The notes under the pieces were generated by a model, which saw only the letters and a program-made list of their open reading frames with translations, was not told where the DNA came from and ran no database searches. From NCBI RefSeq assembly GCF_007992715.1, contig NZ_BKAU01000004.1:62001-126000 (forward strand): a stretch of DNA of 64,000 nt, read 5' to 3'. The position numbers and the translations under genes are program-made. Below are positions 16,775-24,777 of the stretch, in pieces. The DNA is from Chitinophaga cymbidii (GTDB lineage Bacteria > Bacteroidota > Bacteroidia > Chitinophagales > Chitinophagaceae). Numbering within the stretch: the stretch's first letter is position 1; every line of letters begins with the position of its first letter.

Positions 16775-17353
16775 ATGGGACTCAAAGATCTACAATCATA
16801 CGGCGACCACGCGCTGCTACAGTTATTACAGGAAGGTGATCATCAGGCTTTCCGGGAGATTTACAGAAGGTATTGGGATAAGCTTTTTTACTTAGCGGGA
16901 AAGAAACTCGGGGATCTTGCCGAGGCGGAGAGTATCGTGCAGGACGTATTCGTGGACCTCTGGCAGCGGCGTGAAACGCTGGCGGTGCAGCAGGGGCTTG
17001 ACGGTTACCTTGTGGTGGCCGTCCGGTACCGCATGCTGAATTTTCTCGCGCGGCAGCATCGTGCGGACGAATACCGCCGTCACAATGCTCAACGGTTATC
17101 TGCCGGGGACCAGTCCACCGAAGAATGGCTTGGCTTCGAAGAGCTGCGCGGCTGGCTGGAAAAAATGGTGGCCGGTCTACCCGAGAAATGCCGCCTGGCC
17201 TACCGCCTGCGGGGCGAAGGCTATAGCCAGCGGGAGATCGCGCGGCACATGAACGTATCGGAAAAAACAGTGGAAACCCATATCAGCCGCGCGCTGAAAA
17301 TATTACGGAGCGGATTGGGACAGCTGATGTCCAGGATGTGGACGCTGTTCTGA
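16775..17353 (+). CDS. ECF sigma factor of PUL1
   Basis: The protein has 192 residues. Region 2 appears as FREIYRRYWDKLFYLA followed by AEAESIVQDVFVDLWQRRE, and region 4 as LPEKCRLAYRLRGEGYSQREIARHMN with the helix-turn-helix VSEKTVETHISRALKILR. This is the FecI-like group found beside FecR anti-sigma genes. The ATG at 16775 is chosen because it opens region 2 directly; upstream codons in the frame look non-coding. It should direct RNA polymerase to the susC operon at 18666 when FecR releases it. Confidence 0.92.
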   Translation: MGLKDLQSYGDHALLQLLQEGDHQAFREIYRRYWDKLFYLAGKKLGDLAEAESIVQDVFVDLWQRRETLAVQQGLDGYLVVAVRYRMLNFLARQHRADEYRRHNAQRLSAGDQSTEEWLGFEELRGWLEKMVAGLPEKCRLAYRLRGEGYSQREIARHMNVSEKTVETHISRALKILRSGLGQLMSRMWTLF

Positions 17354-17419
17354 AATTTTTTTTATCCCGGTTCAGGGAAAGGTCTTTTTCGATTGACCTT
17401 GTATCAGATCGTAAGACTG

Positions 17420-18553
17420 ATGCAAAATAATTCCACAAACGAACGCTACCAGGAGCTGGCCCGGAAACGGCTGTCAGGCGCCATTTCCCCGGAAGAAGCC
17501 GGGGAACTGGCGGAATGGCTTGCGCGTGATGACGGCCATCCGCTCGAAGTACCGCCGGAGGTAGCGGAGGATTTTGCACGGCATGAGAAAAAAATACGCG
17601 CCGGCATCGAAAAGCGCATCGGCAGAAAAAGCCCCGTCGTCCGCGCATTGCGTCTGACCGCCGCCGCAGCGGCCGTGCTGCTCATCATTACATCAGGCTA
17701 CTGGTATTTCCAATCCGGCAAGCCTGTTCATCCACCTGCAATAACTGTAAAAAGCAATGACCGTCTGCCTGGCGGCAACAAAGCAGTGCTCACGCTCGGC
17801 AATGGCCGGCAGATCGTGCTGGACAGCGCCGCTGTGGGCACCCTCTACAACCAGGGCGGCATCCAGGCGGTGAAGCTGGACAGTGGCTGCCTCGCTTTCA
17901 ACCAGGATGTTTCCGCATCGCCGTTACAGTTTCATACCCTCAGCACTCCCGTCGGCGGGCAATACCGGATCGTGCTGGAAGACGGCACCGGCGTATGGCT
18001 CAATGCCGCGTCTTCCCTGCGGTTTCCCTCGTCGTTCATGGGGAACGAGCGTGTTGTTGAAATTACAGGGGAAGCCTATTTCGAAGTGGCAAAAGATGTA
18101 TCCCGGCCCTTCAGGGTCAACTTTAACGGCAACACCGTGGAAGTGCTGGGCACCCACTTCAACATCATGGCCTACCCCGATGAAGAAAAAAGCAAAGTGA
18201 CCCTGCTGGAAGGCAAAGTGGCCGTCAGCAACCCTGCCGGCCGGCGCTTGTTGCAGCCGGGCATGCAGGCGCTGATAGGCAGCACCATATCTACCCGCCG
18301 GGCCAACGTAGAAGACGCGGTGGCCTGGAAGAACGGCTATTTTATTTTTGATAACGAAGACATCCACAGTATTGTACGCAAGCTGGCCCGTTGGTACGAT
18401 GTAAAACCCGCGTACCAGGGAGACCTGACGGGCCTCACATTTTCCGGGACCATATCACGTTACGAAAATGTTTCCGGCGTGCTCAGCATGCTGGAGCTGA
18501 CGGAAAGCGTCCGGTTTGAACTGACGAATGACGCCCTGCGGGTGTCCCGCTAA
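17420..18553 (+). CDS. FecR-type anti-sigma factor of PUL1
   Basis: The protein has 377 residues: a cytoplasmic N-terminal part of about 70 residues, one membrane helix (AAAAVLLIITSGYWYF), then the periplasmic FecR domain with LPGGNKAVLTLGNGRQIVLDS, the block TPVGGQYRIVLEDGTGVWLNAAS and GEAYFEVAKD, and a C-terminal DUF4974-like region. It would hold the sigma factor at the membrane until the STN domain of the neighbouring SusC signals. The start at 17420 is preferred to 17393. It follows the sigma gene by 66 bp. Confidence 0.92.
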   Translation: MQNNSTNERYQELARKRLSGAISPEEAGELAEWLARDDGHPLEVPPEVAEDFARHEKKIRAGIEKRIGRKSPVVRALRLTAAAAAVLLIITSGYWYFQSGKPVHPPAITVKSNDRLPGGNKAVLTLGNGRQIVLDSAAVGTLYNQGGIQAVKLDSGCLAFNQDVSASPLQFHTLSTPVGGQYRIVLEDGTGVWLNAASSLRFPSSFMGNERVVEITGEAYFEVAKDVSRPFRVNFNGNTVEVLGTHFNIMAYPDEEKSKVTLLEGKVAVSNPAGRRLLQPGMQALIGSTISTRRANVEDAVAWKNGYFIFDNEDIHSIVRKLARWYDVKPAYQGDLTGLTFSGTISRYENVSGVLSMLELTESVRFELTNDALRVSR

Positions 18554-18560
18554 ATAAACC

Positions 18561-18627
18561 GTTGAACAAACTGTTGAACGACCGCTGAACAAACCACTGA
18601 AAGACTGCTAAATCGAAGCTAAACGAC
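18561..18627. repeat. Six phased heptamers upstream of susC
   Basis: GTTGAAC, GTTGAAC, GCTGAAC, ACTGAAA, GCTAAAT and GCTAAAC begin at 18561, 18573, 18584, 18596, 18607 and 18618, so the spacing is 11 or 12 bp. The array lies between the fecR stop and the susC start, on one face of the helix. It may be a regulator-binding array or a decayed repeat. Confidence 0.6.
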
Positions 18628-18665
18628 TATATGCCATTTATTGTAAACCACCGCAATCAAGATCT

Positions 18666-21600
18666 ATGCAACGGTTCCACCACTACCGGTTCCTCCTTTA
18701 TGGAAAACTGACCTTCGCATTATGCATTATCGCGTTCATCCAGGTGCAGGCATCGGCCTACGCGCAAAAGATCACCCTGAACGTCACGGACGCGCCTGTT
18801 GAGCAGGTGTTGCAGGAGCTGAAAAGACAGAGCGGTTATAAGTTGTTGTACAACGATGCGCAGTTGGCCACCGCCCGGCCGGTCAGCATTTCGGTGAAAG
18901 ACGCCACACTCGAGGAAGTGCTGCGGCTGTGCTTCGCGGGGCAGCCGCTGGATTATACCATCCGCGAGAACACCATCGTGATCAAGCCCCGCAGCGGCCC
19001 CGTGCAGCAAGCCTTTTCGGTGAAGGGAAAAGTAACCGGCGAAAATAACGAGCCGCTGCCCGGTGTGAACGTTGCCGTGAAAGGCACCACCAAAGGCACC
19101 GCCACCCGGGAAGACGGCAGCTATGTGCTCTCGGTGCCCGAAGGAACGGAAACGCTCGTGTTCACCTATATCGGTTATGCATCACAGGAGATACCCATCC
19201 AGAAAAGAGCCACCGTTGACGTGAAAATGGCGGTGGAGAACAAATCGCTCTCCACATTGGTAGTCGTTGGATATGGCGTGCAGAAAAAAGCAACGCTCAC
19301 CGGCTCGGTGTCCGCCGTCAACAACGCGGAGATCGTTACCACCAAGAACGAAAGCGTGATGAACATGCTCACGGGCAAAGTGCCGGGCCTGCGCATCGTG
19401 CAGAACAGCAGTGAGCCGGGCTCGTTCGATAATAACTTCGACATCCGCGGCCTCGGATCACCGCTCATGATCATTGACGGTATTCCGCGCGACAATATCG
19501 CCCGCCTCGACCCGAACGACATTGAAAATATTTCCGTGTTAAAAGATGCATCCGCTGCCGTGTACGGTGTACGCGCGGCAAACGGCGTGATCCTCGTCAC
19601 TACAAAAAAAGGCAAGACCGGCAGGAACCTCACCTACAACGGCACCTACACCTGGCAAACGCCCGCCGGCCTTCCCCGCTCGCTGGACGCCATCGGCTAC
19701 ATGACGCTCGTGAACGAGAAGCTGATGCACAATGTGAACGGCGGCCGCCTGGCCTACACCGACGCTGATTTCGAAGCCTACCGCAACGGCAGCAAAGTGA
19801 GCACGGACTGGTATACGCCCACCATCAAGGACGTAGTGCCGCAGATGCAGCACAACCTCAGCGCATCCGGCGGCGGCGAGAACGTGAACTATTACCTCAG
19901 CCTGGGATACATGGAGCAGGAAGGGTTTTTGAGAAGCAAGGACCTCAACTACAAACGGTATAACGTGCGCTCCAACATCAGCGGCAAGGTAACCTCCGAT
20001 ATCACCGTTGATCTCAGCATGAACGCCATACTCGACCAGAAGAACCAGCCTTACCAGGATTCCTGGTGGATCATCCGTTCCTTCTGGCGGCAGAACCCGC
20101 TGGAGCCGGTCTATGCCAACAACAACCCGGCCTACCTCGCCCATACGCCGGTGGACGGCACCAACCCGGTAGCGATGTCAGACAAGTCCATCGCCGGTTA
20201 CAAGATCTTCATGAACCGCTGGTTCCAGTCCTCCGTATCCGCCACCTACCAGGCGCCGTTCCTGGACGGGCTGAAGTTCAAAGGCATGTACAGTTACGAC
20301 TTCAATACTTACACCTACAAGGAATACAAGCAGCAGTACAACCAGTACACCTACGACGCGGCGTCCGACACCTACACCGCCAGGCCGCAACAATCGCCGT
20401 CCAGCCTCCGCCGCGAATATTTCGAACGGCCGAACACCCTCTTCCAGCTGTCCGCTACGTTCGACCGGAAATTCAACGGAACGGAACACGAAGTGAGCGC
20501 ATTGCTGCTGTATGAGAACCAGGTGCGTTCCAGCGATAACTTTTATGCGCTGCGCGAGCTGTCCCTCGCCGTAGATCAATTGATGGCGGGCAACAGCAGC
20601 AATCAGCAGGGCAATATGTCCTCCGATTTGAACGACCTGTACCGGAATGCGAACCGCGCGCTGGTAGGCAGGCTGAACTACGCCTTCCGGTCGAAATATT
20701 TGCTGGAAGCCAGCTTCCGCCGGGACGGATCTTCCAAGTTCCCGGAAAATAAACAGTTCGGTTTCTTTCCCGGTATTTCAGTCGGATGGCGCATTTCCGA
20801 AGAGGACTTCTGGAAAGGTTCTGGCAAGCTCGGCTTTATCAATAACCTGAAGCTCCGTGCGTCTTACGGTGAAATGGGGGATGATGGCGCGGTGGCTTAC
20901 CAGTTCATTTCTGGTTACACCTATCCCGCTTCGGGCAGCTACAACGAGTTGCCGCCGGGCGCTGTGTTCGACCGGGAGTTCATCAACTCCCTGCAAAGCA
21001 AGGGCATTCCCAATCCCTTCATCACCTGGTATGTGGCAAAGACCATGAACGTGGGTATTGATATCGATGCATGGCGGGGACTATTGGGCGCCACCGTGGA
21101 GATATTCCGCCGCGACCGCACCGGCCTGCTCACCACCCGCGCGCAAAGCCTGCCCGGCGTGGTAGGCGCCAACCTGCCGCAGGAAAACCTGAACAGCGAC
21201 CGCTCGCAGGGCATCGATATAGAGATCAACCACGGGAACAAGATCGGGGAGTTCACCTACTACGCGAAAGCGATCTATTCGTACACCCGTACCCGTAACA
21301 GGTTTGTGGAACGCTCACAGGCCGGCAATTCCTACGAGAACTGGCGGCAGAATTCCAACGACCGCTTCAACAATGCCCGCTGGGGGCTGGGCGCCGGCGG
21401 ACGGTTTTCCTCTTATGAAGATATCATCAAGAGCCCCACCTATGTTGGCAGAGGTACCGTCCCCGGCGATTATGCGTATGAAGACTGGAACGGGGACGGG
21501 ATGATCAGCGACCTGGACGTGCATCCCATCGCTTACAACGGCATTCCGCTTATCAACTACGGCCTTACCCTCGGCGGTTCCTGGAAAGGGATCGACCTGA

Positions 21601-22043
21601 ACCTGCTGATACAGGGCACCAATATGGTGAACATCGGCTACAATGAACAGCTGCGCGAATCCCTCTGGGGCGGCGGCAGCGGCCTGGCGTTGTTCCTGGA
21701 CAGATGGCATCCCGCAGATCCTACGGCGGACCCTTATGATCCGAACACGGTATGGGTTCCGGGCAAGTACGCTTACACCGGTACGGTGCCCGATGAAAAC
21801 TCCGCCTTCAACGTGCAGGACGCATCGTACATCCGCCTGAAGAGCGCGGAGATCGGATATACCTTATCGGAAAGACTGGCGGGAAAGGTAGGACTGAAAG
21901 GCGTGCGGGCGTTCGTGAACGGCTACAACCTAATCACCATTACTGATATCAAGTATGTAGACCCGGAGCATCCCGCCACTTTGTACAGCTACCTGTATCC
22001 GTTGAACCGTACCTTCTCTGTTGGCCTGAACGTTAAATTCTAG
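18666..22043 (+). CDS. SusC-type TonB-dependent receptor with STN domain
   Basis: The protein has 1125 residues. After the signal peptide (ASAYAQ), an STN domain spans about residues 37-95 (KITLNVTDAPVEQVLQELKR), which signals to FecR. Then comes a carboxypeptidase-D-like beta-sandwich (SVKGKVTGENNEPLPGVNVA, about 115-195), a TonB-box region (TLVVVGYGVQKKA), the plug with the SusC signature ANGVILVTTKKGK, and a barrel ending FSVGLNVKF. It imports bound oligosaccharides across the outer membrane using TonB energy. The SusD gene follows. The phased repeats lie upstream. Substrate is unknown. Confidence 0.94.
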   Translation: MQRFHHYRFLLYGKLTFALCIIAFIQVQASAYAQKITLNVTDAPVEQVLQELKRQSGYKLLYNDAQLATARPVSISVKDATLEEVLRLCFAGQPLDYTIRENTIVIKPRSGPVQQAFSVKGKVTGENNEPLPGVNVAVKGTTKGTATREDGSYVLSVPEGTETLVFTYIGYASQEIPIQKRATVDVKMAVENKSLSTLVVVGYGVQKKATLTGSVSAVNNAEIVTTKNESVMNMLTGKVPGLRIVQNSSEPGSFDNNFDIRGLGSPLMIIDGIPRDNIARLDPNDIENISVLKDASAAVYGVRAANGVILVTTKKGKTGRNLTYNGTYTWQTPAGLPRSLDAIGYMTLVNEKLMHNVNGGRLAYTDADFEAYRNGSKVSTDWYTPTIKDVVPQMQHNLSASGGGENVNYYLSLGYMEQEGFLRSKDLNYKRYNVRSNISGKVTSDITVDLSMNAILDQKNQPYQDSWWIIRSFWRQNPLEPVYANNNPAYLAHTPVDGTNPVAMSDKSIAGYKIFMNRWFQSSVSATYQAPFLDGLKFKGMYSYDFNTYTYKEYKQQYNQYTYDAASDTYTARPQQSPSSLRREYFERPNTLFQLSATFDRKFNGTEHEVSALLLYENQVRSSDNFYALRELSLAVDQLMAGNSSNQQGNMSSDLNDLYRNANRALVGRLNYAFRSKYLLEASFRRDGSSKFPENKQFGFFPGISVGWRISEEDFWKGSGKLGFINNLKLRASYGEMGDDGAVAYQFISGYTYPASGSYNELPPGAVFDREFINSLQSKGIPNPFITWYVAKTMNVGIDIDAWRGLLGATVEIFRRDRTGLLTTRAQSLPGVVGANLPQENLNSDRSQGIDIEINHGNKIGEFTYYAKAIYSYTRTRNRFVERSQAGNSYENWRQNSNDRFNNARWGLGAGGRFSSYEDIIKSPTYVGRGTVPGDYAYEDWNGDGMISDLDVHPIAYNGIPLINYGLTLGGSWKGIDLNLLIQGTNMVNIGYNEQLRESLWGGGSGLALFLDRWHPADPTADPYDPNTVWVPGKYAYTGTVPDENSAFNVQDASYIRLKSAEIGYTLSERLAGKVGLKGVRAFVNGYNLITITDIKYVDPEHPATLYSYLYPLNRTFSVGLNVKF

Positions 22044-22096
22044 TGTTATGAAACCGCAAGGTTCCATCTGCCCTGTAAAAATTAAAAACTGAACAG

Positions 22097-24001
22097 ATGA
22101 AAAAGATATTGCAACTTTCCATCGCCTGCATGATCGGCCTCGCCGCCTGCACGGACCTGGACATACCGCCCATGAACGTGATACAGGACAAGGACGTTTT
22201 CACCACGGAAGGCGGCATCAAAATATACATGGCGCGCTGCTACAGCGAGCTGCCTTTTGAAGACTTCCGGTATTCGCCCACCAGGGGCACCAATCACTTC
22301 TGGATCATTAATCCCACCAGCGCCAATACCGGCGAAGCATTGAGCCGCGATCTCACCAGCGCCACCGCGGAGCAGTTCAATTTCTGGGAACGCGCTTACC
22401 CGCTGATCCGGGAAGCCAATTATTTTCTGCAAACGCTGCCGGAATATGCCAATAACTTCCCGGAGGCGGACGTGAACCACTGGCTGGGGGAAGCGCGCTT
22501 CGTTCGCGCCGTCACCTACATGGCGCTTGTGAAAAGATACGGCGGGGTGCCGATCGTAGACAAGGTGCTCAACTATCCGGAACAAAGCATTGAGGAACTA
22601 AAGACGCCCCGCGCATCCGAAGAAGCGGTGTACGACTTCATTGCGGCGGACCTCGATTTTGCATACAACAATATGAAAGAAACGAGCGAACTGGGCCGCG
22701 CGAACAAATATGCGGCGGCGGCCTTCAAGTCCCGCGCCATGCTGTACGCCGGCTCCATCGCAAAATATAACCAGGTGCAGTTGTTCGACGGCAGCCAGAA
22801 CCGCCTTTGCGGTATTCCCGCTGCAAAAGCCAATACGTACTTTAAAGCCGCGCACGATGCCGCCATGCTGCTCGAAGGCAAATACAGCCTTTATAAAAAG
22901 ACCTGGGCGGCGGGCGATAAGGAAGCGCAGATGCAGAATTACATCAATCTCTTTTTTGATGAATCCAGCCCGGAAAATATCCTCATCAAAGGTTACAAAT
23001 ACCCTGAATCCGTTCACGGCTACGACGCTTACAACGTGCCCCGCCAGCTGATGGGCGGCAACGGTTATTCGTCGGAAGTCAATCCTACGCTGAACCTCGT
23101 GGAGCTGTTCGACGGCTTTCCCAAGAACGCGGACGGCACCATCATGACGCTGGACGCTTCCGGCAAATACATCCTGTACGACAACCTCCCCGATATCTTC
23201 GCCAATGCGGAGCCGCGCCTCCGCGCCACCGTGATCGTGCCGGGCGACATGTTCAAGAATGAAAGCATCGAGATATGGCGCGGCATTTATACCAGCAGCG
23301 TAGCGGGCGGCATCAGCCGCTTGCTGCCTGAAGGTTCCACCGCTCCTTATCCGTCCACGAACATCGTTTCTTCCCCCAACGCGCAGCAAACGCCGTACAC
23401 GCTGCCCAACGGAGATAAAATGAATCCCGCCGGCAGAAGCGGCGTGTTCACGGCGGACGGCACCTGCGCCGTATCCGGTTTCTCAGTACGCAAATACCTC
23501 GTGCCGGACAAACCCACGGCGGAAGTGCTGGAAAACCGCGCCGACCAGACCTGGATCGAAATGAGATACGCGGAAGTACTGCTGAACCGCGCGGAAGCCG
23601 CTTATGAGCTGCACCTGGCAGGGCAGGGCGGTAACTATTTGCAGGACGCCTTCACCGTCATCAACGAAATACGCGAAAGGGCGGGCGCCGGTCTGCTGCC
23701 TTCCGCGGCCGCGCTGGACGATATCACCATCGTGCGGAACGAACGCAGAAAAGAGCTGGCGTTCGAGAACAAGATCTGGTGGGACCTTAAAAGGTGGCGC
23801 ATCCTGGACAAGGAACAGAACGGCACGGTGTACAGAACGCTGATGCCTTTCTATGCGGCACAGGCCGGTAAATGGTTCTTCGATGCGCGTCCGGATGAAA
23901 GAAACGCCCGCTACACCTTTGACACCCGCTGGTATTACCAGGAAATTCCCGGTGGCGAGATATCCAAAAGCCAGAACCTGATACAGAATCCGGGTTATTA
24001 A
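22097..24001 (+). CDS. SusD/RagB-type outer-membrane lipoprotein of PUL1
   Basis: The lipoprotein has 634 residues, with a signal ending LAAC (Cys about 18). The N-terminal TPR-like helices are typical of the family (WGRAYPLIREAN-like ERAYPLIREANYFL, then EARFVRAVTYMALVKRYGGVPIVD), as is the C-terminal segment RNERRKELAFENKIWWDLKRW. It sits on the SusC barrel and captures glycan at the surface. The gene begins 53 bp after susC and its stop overlaps the reading start of the next gene (TAATG). It is longer than most SusD proteins by about 100 residues. Confidence 0.93.
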   Translation: MKKILQLSIACMIGLAACTDLDIPPMNVIQDKDVFTTEGGIKIYMARCYSELPFEDFRYSPTRGTNHFWIINPTSANTGEALSRDLTSATAEQFNFWERAYPLIREANYFLQTLPEYANNFPEADVNHWLGEARFVRAVTYMALVKRYGGVPIVDKVLNYPEQSIEELKTPRASEEAVYDFIAADLDFAYNNMKETSELGRANKYAAAAFKSRAMLYAGSIAKYNQVQLFDGSQNRLCGIPAAKANTYFKAAHDAAMLLEGKYSLYKKTWAAGDKEAQMQNYINLFFDESSPENILIKGYKYPESVHGYDAYNVPRQLMGGNGYSSEVNPTLNLVELFDGFPKNADGTIMTLDASGKYILYDNLPDIFANAEPRLRATVIVPGDMFKNESIEIWRGIYTSSVAGGISRLLPEGSTAPYPSTNIVSSPNAQQTPYTLPNGDKMNPAGRSGVFTADGTCAVSGFSVRKYLVPDKPTAEVLENRADQTWIEMRYAEVLLNRAEAAYELHLAGQGGNYLQDAFTVINEIRERAGAGLLPSAAALDDITIVRNERRKELAFENKIWWDLKRWRILDKEQNGTVYRTLMPFYAAQAGKWFFDARPDERNARYTFDTRWYYQEIPGGEISKSQNLIQNPGY

Positions 24002-24018
24002 TGATTAAAAAGCAAGCC

Positions 24019-24777
24019 ATGAAAAATTCGATCTATCATACCGCGTTATTCATTTTACTGCTGGCCAGCGCCTGCACAAGGGAGTATGACGACTACCCCG
24101 AACCCTCGGAAACGCTCGCCGGCAACATCCTGGACGCCGCCTCCAAAAAGAATGTACAGTCCGAAGCCGGAGACAGGGGCATGCGCCTCGTACTGGAAGA
24201 GCTGAGCTGGAGCGATACGCCCACGCCGTACTATTTCTTCGCCATGCAGGACGGCACTTTCCGGAACACGAAGATCTTCAAAGGCAATTACCGCATTTCC
24301 GTGGAAGGTCCCTTTGTGCCGCTGGTGCAGTACGACGGATCGGGGAATATTACGGTGGATAAACGGAAGACGATGGATATTGCCGGTACTTCCAATGTGG
24401 ACTTTGAAGTAGAGCCGTTCCTGAATGTGGAATGGGTGGGAGAACCGGTTTACAACAGCACGGACCAGACGGTGAGCATACAGGTACGTTTTACGCGGGG
24501 CACCGCCAACACAGGCTTCCATCAGAATATCACCGACGTGTTCCTGTTCGTGAGCCCGAATACCTACGTGGGCAACAATAATTACGACAACAAATATTCC
24601 GCGCAGGTGAACTACAATGGTACGGACGGAAACGCCCAGCTGGGGCAAACGATCACCATCACCACGAAAGACAGGCTGCCGGGCAAACGCACCTGGTATC
24701 TTCGTGTAGGCGCGAGAGTAGATTACGGATTAAAGTATTATAATTATACTGACATCAAACCCATTATTATACCATGA
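24019..24777 (+). CDS. DUF3823-type lipoprotein
   Basis: The lipoprotein has 252 residues, with a signal ending LLASAC. A start at 24001, overlapping the SusD stop, would add six residues and cannot be ruled out. The sequence GMRLVLEELSWSDTPTPYYF and TKIFKGNYRISVEGPFVP is characteristic of DUF3823, beta-sandwich lipoproteins often placed after SusD in Bacteroidota loci. A role as an additional surface glycan-binding protein is likely by position. Its stop overlaps the next start (ATGATAA). Confidence 0.85.
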   Translation: MKNSIYHTALFILLLASACTREYDDYPEPSETLAGNILDAASKKNVQSEAGDRGMRLVLEELSWSDTPTPYYFFAMQDGTFRNTKIFKGNYRISVEGPFVPLVQYDGSGNITVDKRKTMDIAGTSNVDFEVEPFLNVEWVGEPVYNSTDQTVSIQVRFTRGTANTGFHQNITDVFLFVSPNTYVGNNNYDNKYSAQVNYNGTDGNAQLGQTITITTKDRLPGKRTWYLRVGARVDYGLKYYNYTDIKPIIIP

